The notes under the pieces: generated by a model
What the model was told of the DNA's origin: nothing
Database searches by the model: none
Seen by the model: only the letters and a program-made list of their open reading frames with translations
Position numbers and translations under genes: made by a program
Assembly: GCA_028709785.1 (NCBI GenBank)
Contig: JAQUTK010000005.1
Span: 78,716-142,715, forward strand
Reading direction: 5' to 3'
Length of the DNA stretch: 64,000 bases
From: Bacteroidales bacterium
GTDB taxonomy: Bacteria > Bacteroidota > Bacteroidia > Bacteroidales > JAQUTK01
Shown: in pieces, positions 36,732 to 44,194 of the stretch
Numbering within the stretch: the first letter of the stretch is position 1
How the letters are laid out: the number at the start of each line of letters is the position of its first letter

Positions 36732-38759
36732 ATGAAACGACAAATGACACTCAGATCCTTTCTGGTAGTAATATGCTTATTACTGGGATTGAGCTTGCAT
36801 GCAAAGTCACGAACCATCCATGTCGAGACGCCGGGCACACTTTCTACCTATATTCCAAGTAATGAAAAATATTCGATTACCAGTCTAACGTTGACCGGCG
36901 ATCTGAATGGAACAGATATCGCCTTCATTGGGGAGATGGCAACTTGGGATCCTTATGGCCATTATACAAACGGATCGCTTTCCACCCTTGATCTTTCAGG
37001 AGCAAATATTGTGAAGGGAGGAGATCCTTATTACGGTTCTTATTATTCTTCAGACGATACAATAGGTTATAGAATGTTTACCTCTCCTCATCTTACTTCG
37101 ATTTCGATTCCGAACAGTGTCAGATGGATCGATTCTGAAGCCTTTGACGGCGATTACCTATTAAAAAAGGTCATTATTGGCAATAGCGTCACTTCGATTG
37201 AAAATAAAACATTTTACCAGTGTGGTGCGTTAACCTCTGTTACTCTAGGCAATAGCATCACTACGATTGGTGAATCTGCCTTTTATGGTTGTGAAGGATT
37301 AACTTCCGTCACAATCCCCAACAGTGTCACGACAATTGCATATGCCGCATTTGCGGGTTGCAGTGGATTAACCTCTGTCACTATTGACAATAGTGTTACT
37401 TCGATTGATTATGGTGCATTTGAGTATTGTAATAAACTAACCTCTGTCAATTTGGGCAACAGTGTTACTTCGATTGGCTCTAGATCATTTTCTGGTTGTA
37501 CCGCATTAACTTCTGTTACTATCCCCAACAGTGTCACATCTATTGGTGGTTCTGCATTTTCTGGTTGTAGCGGACTAACTTCTGTTACTATCCCTAACAG
37601 TGTCACTTCGATTGGATATGCAGCCTTTAGTCGTTGTAGCGGACTAACTTCTGTTACTATCCCTAACAGTGTCACTTCGATTGGTTATTATGTCTTTTCT
37701 GACTGTTTGGGATTGACGTCCGTCACTCTTGGCAATAGTCTCACTTCGATTGGTGATTTTGCCTTTAGGAATTGTACCGGATTGACTTCAGTCACAATCC
37801 CCAATAGTGTCACTTCAATTGGTGCTAGCGCATTTTCCGGTTGTAACGGATTAACCTCCGTCTCTATCCCCAACAGTGTCAATTTTATGGGTGATGACGT
37901 GTTTGTGGGCTGCAGTGAATTAACTTCCATCACTATCTCCAACACGCTTACTTCGATTGGTAATAATGCTTTTAAAGGTTGTAGCAAATTAACTTCTTCC
38001 GTCACTATTCCCAATAGTGTCACTTCAATAGGCTCCAGTGCATTTTCCGGTTGTATCGGATTAACTTCAATCACGATAGGTAATAGTGTTACATCCATTG
38101 GTACTGGAGCATTTTCCAGCTGCGCAGCTCTGACTTCAATCGTAAGTTCAAATCCGGAGCCCCCCGTTGCTTCAGAAGCAACTTTCGAAAATGTAGGTGC
38201 TAATAAATGTAAGATTTATGTACCGGTAGGTTCAAAACAAAAATATGAAGAAGCGATTGGATGGGATAAGTTCTCGAATATTATTGAATCAAGTGATTTG
38301 GGTACTATAAACATAGTGCTCTCTATTTCTTCCGGTGAGGCTGGTGCTATTGAGCTTATCATGAGAAAAGGAGATATATTTACTTTTAAAGTAGTCCCTT
38401 CAACGGGTTGGAAAATCAATACCGTAATGTATAATGCTTTAGACGTAACTTCTCAATTGGATGCTCAAAACCAATTTACAACTCCAATGCTTGAAGCAAA
38501 TTCCACAATCAGGATCAGTTTTGAAAATACCCTCTCTTCGGTTGATCAGGTTGAAACGAGCAATATAAAACTATTCTCAGAAGGAGAATTTATTGTCATT
38601 GAAGGTGGTGAACCGGGAGAAACAATTTCTGTTTATACTGAATCGGGATCTTTATACCAAACGATGACATTGACAGACAACATTCTCAGAATCAATGCAC
38701 CACGGGGACACATTTATTTAATCAAGATAGCCGGAAAGAGTTTCAAGGTCGCATTATAA
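36732..38759 (+). CDS. BspA-like leucine-rich-repeat surface protein (675 aa)
   Basis: Second LRR gene of the unit, 43 bases after the first. Signal peptide (1-24), the same cap module (about 28-110), about 17 LRR_5 repeats (about 115-480), a linker ending in 'CKIYVPVGSKQKYEEA', an extra beta-sandwich-like segment (about 520-600, 'KGDIFTFKVVPSTGWKI') missing from the others, and the shared C-terminal domain ending 'IYLIKIAGKSFKVAL'. The repeats are more uniform at DNA level than in the first gene, suggesting recent expansion. Closed by a GC-rich terminator. Surface location is inferred. Confidence 0.87.
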   Translation: MKRQMTLRSFLVVICLLLGLSLHAKSRTIHVETPGTLSTYIPSNEKYSITSLTLTGDLNGTDIAFIGEMATWDPYGHYTNGSLSTLDLSGANIVKGGDPYYGSYYSSDDTIGYRMFTSPHLTSISIPNSVRWIDSEAFDGDYLLKKVIIGNSVTSIENKTFYQCGALTSVTLGNSITTIGESAFYGCEGLTSVTIPNSVTTIAYAAFAGCSGLTSVTIDNSVTSIDYGAFEYCNKLTSVNLGNSVTSIGSRSFSGCTALTSVTIPNSVTSIGGSAFSGCSGLTSVTIPNSVTSIGYAAFSRCSGLTSVTIPNSVTSIGYYVFSDCLGLTSVTLGNSLTSIGDFAFRNCTGLTSVTIPNSVTSIGASAFSGCNGLTSVSIPNSVNFMGDDVFVGCSELTSITISNTLTSIGNNAFKGCSKLTSSVTIPNSVTSIGSSAFSGCIGLTSITIGNSVTSIGTGAFSSCAALTSIVSSNPEPPVASEATFENVGANKCKIYVPVGSKQKYEEAIGWDKFSNIIESSDLGTINIVLSISSGEAGAIELIMRKGDIFTFKVVPSTGWKINTVMYNALDVTSQLDAQNQFTTPMLEANSTIRISFENTLSSVDQVETSNIKLFSEGEFIVIEGGEPGETISVYTESGSLYQTMTLTDNILRINAPRGHIYLIKIAGKSFKVAL

Positions 38760-38820
38760 GCGCAACCCAGCAGCTCGTTTTTACGAGTACATTCATACAC
38801 CTTTATTTCTTAACTAAGCA

Positions 38821-38866
38821 AACCGCGATCCGGACAGAGATTTTCTCTCCGGATCGCGGTTCATTT
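38821..38866 (+). terminator. GC-rich hairpin terminator
   Basis: A 14-bp perfect stem (38821-38834 with 38848-38861) then a short T-rich tail, 62 bases after the LRR gene. Confidence 0.75.
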
Positions 38867-38913
38867 GTTGCATAGCCTCACATTCCACTAAGCGAACGGC
38901 TCCGCCCACTCCG

Positions 38914-39240
38914 TCATTGCGGGCTACGACCCGCAATCTCCTCAAAGGGTCGTTTCACCAGTAGCGGTACCGCCACCCCCTGAGAGTCCAGTATCTGATC
39001 AATGGTGAGGAGACCGGCAGCGAAGGTGAATAGGCCCCGGACTATCGTCCTGCGCTCTTTCTCCGCGTCAAAGAGCTGATCGGGATCGTCGATGCACGTG
39101 TTACTCTCACAGTGTAGCATCACTGAGAGCTGGGCCATGATCTGCGTGTCTCTATAACTTGTGTATAAACTGTTGTAGCTGATCCGGCATTGGTTGAGCG
39201 GGATGAGGTTGGGGGCGATTGGACTGGGCGTTGTTTTCAT
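38914..39240 (-). CDS. Small unknown protein coupled to the LRR hybrid gene
   Basis: A 108-residue protein with no recognised family, no signal peptide and no membrane segment of note apart from a weakly hydrophobic stretch 'RGLFTFAAGLLTIDQIL' (about 68-84). Its ATG overlaps the stop of the gene before it by four bases (ATGA), a sign of coupled translation, and this is the main reason to accept it as a gene. Likely a partner of the 427-residue LRR protein. Function unknown. Confidence 0.55.
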   Translation of the reverse strand: MKTTPSPIAPNLIPLNQCRISYNSLYTSYRDTQIMAQLSVMLHCESNTCIDDPDQLFDAEKERRTIVRGLFTFAAGLLTIDQILDSQGVAVPLLVKRPFEEIAGRSPQ

Positions 39241-40520
39241 TTGTTCTTATTGATTATTCGTACATTTTTAAAGAAGTTCCATTCATGCGTCTCACGATAA
39301 GCATCTTCTGAGCCTTGGGGAATCATCAGTTCGCAGGTGTCGTAATCAACTCCCGCAAAAGTATCTTCAGCCGTCAGTATGGGTGGAATGGGATTGAGTG
39401 AGATGATCTGTCGGAGTCCGATACAACCCTCGAAAGCTCTGGATCCGATGTTCTTCAGGTGTTTATGAAGAGTGATTGACGTGATTCGGGAGCATCCGGC
39501 AAAGGCCATGTTGCCTATAGTGGTGAGTCTGCCGGGTAGATTGATGATAGTGATGTGCTCGCACTTTCCAAAAGCTCCATCGCCGATCCGTTGGATATAT
39601 TGAGAGAAATGCACACTCGTGATTCCCTTTGCGTTGTAAAAGGCATCATCACCGATCTCTGTGATGAAATAGACACGCTCACTGTACGATATTCTTTCAA
39701 TCACTACCAGTTCGCCATTGATGGGACGAATACATCCAATCATATTAAAAGAGAGCTTTTGAATGGTTTTCTTGAATCGGAACTTGCCGATTGTCATTTC
39801 TTTTTCAAACATGAACGGTTTTGTTGGATGAATGACTGACAAGTTCTGTTTCTTGCAGTCTGATTGGGATTTTTTCTTTTTAAAACTATAGATCTTATTA
39901 TTGCGCAATTGTTCGAAGATGATTACCGGAGAGGTCACCAATTCACCGGTTTCTGAGTCACAGAGCATAGTAACCAGATCGCAGCGGAGAGTAATGGCCA
40001 GGCCTATCATTTTGACGACGCTAATCTTCATTCTTTCATAGTAAGATCCAACCCATCCGATCTCAGTCTCAGGATCGAAGGTATTGTCTGCAATCACTAC
40101 TGCCTGTGATTTGTACTCTCTGGTGATCGGATCTTGAAGGACACAGACCAGATTACAAAGCTCTTTCTTTGCCAGATGGAGGTGTTGCGTCAACGGTTTT
40201 CTTTTCAGATTATAACCGGCTTCTGACAGGAGTCTTTTAATGTATTTGAGTATTGTAATTAATTTAGAACCAACATTACGTTCAATGTACACCGCTGTAC
40301 TATGCGCAAGCTCATCATAGACTACAATATCGTGAATGGATAAATGTGCATTCTTCCTTATAAACTTCAGAAGACTTCCTATGTGGGGTACTAAAAGCTC
40401 AACAGAGACAAGTTCATTAAAGTCAAAGGGATCAAGAGTTGTTAATTGCGGTAGAATATAACTGTTTGGAAGTGGAATAACAGAGAGCTGTAGCTCTTCC
40501 TGAAAGTGATTTTGTGACAT
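39237..40520 (-). CDS. Signal-less protein: unknown N-terminal domain fused to short BspA-type LRR
   Basis: A 427-residue protein without signal peptide, so probably cytoplasmic, unlike all other LRR genes here. Residues 1-200 are a helical, unrecognised domain; about 200-285 are basic then beta-rich ('YSFKKKKSQSDCKK', 'IGCIRPINGELVVI'); about 290-425 hold four LRR_5 repeats ('ITEIGDDAFYNAKG', 'LTTIGNMAFAGCS') and the usual BspA end 'CELMIPQGSEDAYRE'. It is transcribed away from the primase gene, with a 20-bp inverted repeat between them, and is coupled to the 108-residue gene. A minus-strand TAGTTTTG (40549-40556) may be its -7 box. Function unknown; an LRR sensor or scaffold inside the cell is a guess. 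Confidence 0.72.
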   Translation of the reverse strand: MSQNHFQEELQLSVIPLPNSYILPQLTTLDPFDFNELVSVELLVPHIGSLLKFIRKNAHLSIHDIVVYDELAHSTAVYIERNVGSKLITILKYIKRLLSEAGYNLKRKPLTQHLHLAKKELCNLVCVLQDPITREYKSQAVVIADNTFDPETEIGWVGSYYERMKISVVKMIGLAITLRCDLVTMLCDSETGELVTSPVIIFEQLRNNKIYSFKKKKSQSDCKKQNLSVIHPTKPFMFEKEMTIGKFRFKKTIQKLSFNMIGCIRPINGELVVIERISYSERVYFITEIGDDAFYNAKGITSVHFSQYIQRIGDGAFGKCEHITIINLPGRLTTIGNMAFAGCSRITSITLHKHLKNIGSRAFEGCIGLRQIISLNPIPPILTAEDTFAGVDYDTCELMIPQGSEDAYRETHEWNFFKNVRIINKNK

Positions 40521-40568
40521 TAGTATATAATTTCGTGAATAAGACTAGCAAAACTACACTCTGTAATT

Positions 40569-40621
40569 AAAAGAAATTTACTCATTTTTTATAATTGATA
40601 GAAAATGAGTAAATTTCTTTT
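40569..40621. promoter_or_regulatory. 20-bp perfect inverted repeat in a divergent promoter region
   Basis: Arms 40569-40588 and 40602-40621 pair fully around 13 bases. It covers the expected -33 region of the minus-strand promoter and lies about 70 bases before the plus-strand 55-codon ORF. Position between divergent genes favours an operator over a terminator, though the AT-rich stem could form in RNA too. The core 'TACTCATT' recurs near 43476-43500. Confidence 0.55.
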
Positions 40622-40689
40622 TATTGGAATGATTTTCTTTACAGTGTCGCTTCACAAACTGTGGAGCACAAATAAATAACCTATTTAAG

Positions 40690-40857
40690 ATGAAAGAAAC
40701 AAAGTCTGAATTATTTTCCAACCATGCAATGAGTATCGGGGAAATCCTGGCTACCATGTTTGGTGAAGAGCGTTTTCCAAAACCTGATGCTGTCCATGAT
40801 GCGGCGACAGAGGGGAGTATTAACCGTGAGCAAAAAGAGAAAGAGAGGCGAAGTTGA
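40690..40857 (+). CDS. 55-residue ORF upstream of and overlapping the VirE-N gene
   Basis: Not in the ORF track. It reads 'MKETKSELFSNHAMSIGEIL' through to 'KEKERRS' and stops at TGA 40855-40857, just before the primase start (12-base gap to ATG 40866, or a four-base overlap with TTG 40854). Composition is acidic-then-charged with a short helix, without membrane segment. Tight spacing suggests coupling. It could be a leader peptide or a small helper protein; no family recognised. Confidence 0.5.
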   Translation: MKETKSELFSNHAMSIGEILATMFGEERFPKPDAVHDAATEGSINREQKEKERRS

Positions 40858-40865
40858 GTTCGCCG

Positions 40866-43118
40866 ATGATGGGATACTTCCGCTCGGTGCTGGACAAAGA
40901 TCCAGCCCGTGCCTCGCTCGAAAGTATCATGAAAGGGATCTGTGAGGGAAAGTGGAAGGAACCGGTGGAGCGGATCCGCTCCTTGCGTGCGGAGGGCAAC
41001 AAAGCGGAGGCAGACAAGGTGAAGCGGATGCTGAGTGCCTTTACGACTTCGGCAATCTGCGTGGGCGGTCACGCGCTGGCCCATGTGACGGACTACACAG
41101 GTCTGATGGGGCTGGACTTTGACAAGGTGCCTGCGGAGATGCTCGATGAGAAGATCAGGCTCTGCCAGGAGTGCGTCCACACGATGGCGTTGTTTAAGAC
41201 GTGTAGCAACGAGGGTTTTCGGGTGATCGTATGCACCGACGGAGGTCAGGAGGATCATCTGGTAGCTTATCGAGGTATCGCTCAGTTGTATGAAAAGCTG
41301 CTGGATCTCAAGTGCGACGAGCATTGTAAGGATGTGAACCGTCTGAGCTTTGTGTCGTATGACCCTCAGGCATATTACAAGGAGGACGCCGAACTCTTTT
41401 CGGTGCCTTCGCAGACCAGTGATTTAGCACAGCTTCTGGACTCTTATCTCCCTAACAACCCCATTGAGCTGGGAGGTCGCAATGCCGGGGTGTTTAAGTT
41501 TGCATTGCTGGCCAAAAGTCACGGATTTACCCAGTGGAAAACAGCCGCTTTGCTGATTGCCAGGTATAGCGCGCCCGACTTTACCGTCCAAGAAATTGAC
41601 GCGGCGATTGCCTCGGCTTTCAAGGAAAACAGAGTCTTGAACACCCCTGTTCATTCGTTTCAGAAACAGGGGAAAAGTACCCAAAATGGTGCCCTTAGTG
41701 CCCTAGTGCCTCTTATGTCCCCGTCCATACCTATAGAACACCCATTAAATGGATCTAACTCTAATGATTATGAGGATCTTACAGCAAATACTCCGACGCT
41801 CCCCGACTCAATTTTCAGCTGTCTTCCCCGGAGGCTGCGGAGGGCAATTGAGCATTGCAAAAACCCGAAACAAAAAGACGTCATGCTCATCAGCGCGATC
41901 GTTGTTTTGAGTGCCTGTTTGCCCAAAGTAAAAGGACGTTACGGAGAATATACCTTCAGTCCGCAACTCTTTTTCTTCCTTCTGGCAGAAGCTGCCTCCG
42001 GTAAAGGAGAAATGACCTTTGCCGGCAAACTCTTTGAAGCCATCGACGAACGTTTCAAGACTATCTACGTGGAAGACATGAAGCGATATAACCGCCTTCA
42101 CGACAAGTGGCTTCACGACAAAGAAGCTTCCTACAAAGAGAAGCGAGAGTTTGACGTTCCCGAACCCGAGCAACCGAAGGAGGTCGAATTCAGCATCCCG
42201 GCCAACATCAGTAAATCGATGATTCACCACCATCTGGATCAGAATGGCGAAGTAGGCGGCATCATGTTTGACACAGAAGCCAACACCCTCAACAGCGCCA
42301 ATAAGATGGAGTGTGGCAACTTTGTAAGCGACCTTTGTAAGATGTTTCATCACGAACCCATCGCCTCCTCATTCAGGATACTGGGCAAGATGATCTGTGT
42401 GAAGAATCCCAAGATGGCACTGGCACTCTCGGGCACACCCGATCAGTTGGGCAAACTGATACCCAACAAGAGAAGTGGTCTCTTCAGTCGTATTCTCTTC
42501 CTCACCATTACCGGTGATGCCCTCTGGTATGATCAGACCCCTGATTATGAAAATATAAGCACACAGGGATTTTTCGAACATGAGAGTCTGGAAGTGCTCA
42601 ACGACTATGATTTTCTCGACATGCACCCTACGGATGTGCGCCTCTCACCTATCCAGTGGAAGACGCTCAACCAACAGTACAGTGCCATGCTCAAAGATGT
42701 GGTGCTCGAAGAAGATATCACCTTGCAGAGTATTGTAAAGCGTCACGGAATAATGACGCTGCGTATTGCCATGGTGCTGACAGCCCTCAGAAAAGCAGAT
42801 GACAAGAGTTACCAGCCGACGATTTATTGCAGCGATGTAGATTATACCACCGCCATGGAAATCACGAAATGCTGCATGGAACACAGTTTCCTGCTGAGCA
42901 CCACTTTGCCGGACAATGCGACAGGCATGCTCCCCGTGCGAAAAGCCAAACGGATGCAAGCCATGTTGGATTTGTTGTCGGAAGAGTTTACCACGAAAGA
43001 AGCCTTGGAAGCAGGCGCATCACTTGGTATCGACAAGCGAACGATCTACAAATATCTGGCAAAAGCGATCGGGGTAACAATAGAAAAAATAGAGCCGGGA
43101 CGCTATCGCAAGCTTTAA
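40866..43118 (+). CDS. VirE-N / DUF3987 primase-helicase-like protein (BT4734 family)
   Basis: Large accessory protein of the BT4734/BF3469 type, widespread in Bacteroidales islands. N-terminal VirE-N (primase-polymerase-like) domain about 1-240, with 'GLMGLDFDKVP' and 'DVNRLSFVSYDP'; central DUF3987 ATPase-like domain about 320-640 with a P-loop-like 'AEAASGKGEMTFAG' and 'GIMFDTEANTL'; C-terminal winged-helix-like end ('ALEAGASLGIDKRTIYKYL'). Two ATG codons (40866, 40869) fit better than the TTG at 40854 used by the track. Usually found with DUF4248, HU-like and amidase genes; here DUF4248 follows at 43520 and the other two are 10 kb away. Exact role is not known; it resembles replication proteins of mobile elements. 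Confidence 0.85.
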   Translation: MMGYFRSVLDKDPARASLESIMKGICEGKWKEPVERIRSLRAEGNKAEADKVKRMLSAFTTSAICVGGHALAHVTDYTGLMGLDFDKVPAEMLDEKIRLCQECVHTMALFKTCSNEGFRVIVCTDGGQEDHLVAYRGIAQLYEKLLDLKCDEHCKDVNRLSFVSYDPQAYYKEDAELFSVPSQTSDLAQLLDSYLPNNPIELGGRNAGVFKFALLAKSHGFTQWKTAALLIARYSAPDFTVQEIDAAIASAFKENRVLNTPVHSFQKQGKSTQNGALSALVPLMSPSIPIEHPLNGSNSNDYEDLTANTPTLPDSIFSCLPRRLRRAIEHCKNPKQKDVMLISAIVVLSACLPKVKGRYGEYTFSPQLFFFLLAEAASGKGEMTFAGKLFEAIDERFKTIYVEDMKRYNRLHDKWLHDKEASYKEKREFDVPEPEQPKEVEFSIPANISKSMIHHHLDQNGEVGGIMFDTEANTLNSANKMECGNFVSDLCKMFHHEPIASSFRILGKMICVKNPKMALALSGTPDQLGKLIPNKRSGLFSRILFLTITGDALWYDQTPDYENISTQGFFEHESLEVLNDYDFLDMHPTDVRLSPIQWKTLNQQYSAMLKDVVLEEDITLQSIVKRHGIMTLRIAMVLTALRKADDKSYQPTIYCSDVDYTTAMEITKCCMEHSFLLSTTLPDNATGMLPVRKAKRMQAMLDLLSEEFTTKEALEAGASLGIDKRTIYKYLAKAIGVTIEKIEPGRYRKL

Positions 43119-43304
43119 TCGGGGGCCTAAGAGGCACCAGGGCACTAAGGCACCAAAAGGTCACTCTTTTGGGACTCAGCAGGAAATGAAGACAGCAGAT
43201 AGAAGCTTCTGTATCAGTTACTAGCAACTAGCAAAAGGGAAAGCCACCCTCCCGCCTTGCCTCCGGTATTACTTAGTTTTGCCTCCGGTAACGGAAAATG
43301 TTTT

Positions 43305-43348
43305 TGAGAGAAATCCCCGGGAGAAAACTTCCGGGGATTCTCTTTTTT
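43305..43348 (+). terminator. Terminator after the primase-like gene
   Basis: Stem of nine GC-rich pairs (43312-43320 with 43331-43339), extended by weaker pairs, then six T. Just before it, the 11-mer 'TGCCTCCGGTA' occurs twice (about 43258 and 43280). Confidence 0.75.
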
Positions 43349-43385
43349 GCTCCTCTCCGCTCCCGTCATTTCGACCGTATGTTCC

Positions 43386-43411
43386 GGTAAAAACTATTAA
43401 TAGTTTTTACC
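43386..43411. repeat. 26-bp perfect palindrome before DUF4248
   Basis: Arms of 13 bases with no spacer ('GGTAAAAACTATT' and its complement). A second palindrome 'CTCATTGATAATGAG' follows at about 43476-43490. Both lie in the 401-base gap between the primase terminator and the DUF4248 start. Likely binding sites; no promoter match was clear. Confidence 0.6.
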
Positions 43412-43519
43412 AACGGATAGGCATCGCTTCAACCTTTCATCTGTATGTTTTTTTGGGCTTAGAAGGTTGCATATCTCATTGATAATGAGTATATTTAAAC
43501 AATAATAAAACCACACAAA

Positions 43520-43834
43520 ATGATACAGACAGAACACACAGAGCGATATCGCGAGGCAGAACAGACAGCAAAAACAGAGCAGCAGCACAAAGAGCGCACG
43601 GCTCACAACGAGACGGTGGGAGGCTTCAGGATACGCAGTTACAGCAAAGCCGAGCTGGGACTGCTCTACGCCCCGCAACGCAACAAACACAACGCATGGG
43701 AAGCGGTAAAGAACTGGATCGACCGCTGTCAGCCTCTCCGCGAAGCACTACTCAACAGCGGACTCACTGCCAGCACCCGGGTGCTCACTCCCCGCCAGGT
43801 GGAGCTGATCGTAAGGTATCTCGGGGAGCCGTAG
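43520..43834 (+). CDS. DUF4248-family small protein
   Basis: A 104-residue protein with a Gln/Glu-rich charged start (1-33) and a conserved domain (about 36-102): 'FRIRSYSKAELGLLYAP', 'NWIDRCQPLREAL', 'LTPRQVELIVRYLGEP'. This is the DUF4248 pattern; the helical layout suggests a DNA-binding or regulatory role, but none is established. It normally sits between the VirE-N gene and an HU-like gene; here the HU-like gene is displaced by about 10 kb. Cytoplasmic. Confidence 0.82.
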   Translation: MIQTEHTERYREAEQTAKTEQQHKERTAHNETVGGFRIRSYSKAELGLLYAPQRNKHNAWEAVKNWIDRCQPLREALLNSGLTASTRVLTPRQVELIVRYLGEP

Positions 43835-44004
43835 TCAGGTAGGTTGTATGGGGAGCTGTGGTGCTCTTTGAATTGTCAACTCACCTATGCCCACTAACCA
43901 CCCTTTATGTACGGAGTAAGATTTTTTCTTGATTGTTTTTCAACTTGTATAGTGAGATAAATATAACAAATGTTTATCTTTGACATTTGAAAAGCTTGTA
44001 ACTC

Positions 44005-44194
44005 TTGAACAGAATAAAGGCAGTTTTAGAAGGAAAAGTATAAAACAAACTTGGCTGGCTGAGAAATTAGGAAAGAGCTACAACAGGGTTGACTCTTATA
44101 TCTAAAACCGACAAAAGCGTAGGCTTGAGTTGCTTTTTCAGCTAGCAAAAGTATTGGAAGTTAACCCCCAAGATATATTGAAAGAAGATTCATG
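44005..44194 (+). pseudogene. Decayed XRE-type regulator before hsdR
   Basis: Two reading frames together give a small helix-turn-helix protein: 'LNRIKAVLEGK' from 44005, then after a frameshift near 44040 'KQTWLAEKLGKSYNRVDSYI', an in-frame TAA at about 44103, and 'LELLFQLAKVLEVNPQDIL' to the stop at 44192-44194, which overlaps the hsdR start. Such regulators head many Bacteroidales type I RM operons. One frameshift and one stop mean it should not work. A TATCTTTG box lies at 43975-43982. The rest of the gap 43835-44004 shows nothing else. Confidence 0.7.

Noticed and set aside
34315-38098. Long minus-strand ORFs under the LRR genes (e.g. 34717-35481, 254 aa; 37688-38098, 136 aa)
   Set aside because: They are built of one repeating unit that is the antisense reading of the 69-bp LRR repeat; stops are absent because the repeat has none in that frame. 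The same holds for plus-strand ORFs under 51507-53459 and 59857-62529.
40569-40621. Invertible promoter (phase switch) made by the 20-bp inverted repeat
   Set aside because: Only 13 bases lie between the arms, too little to hold a promoter, and no recombinase gene is nearby.
40854-40866. TTG start for the VirE-N protein
   Set aside because: It would add only four residues and two ATG codons follow directly; the TTG overlap with the small ORF is noted but not needed.
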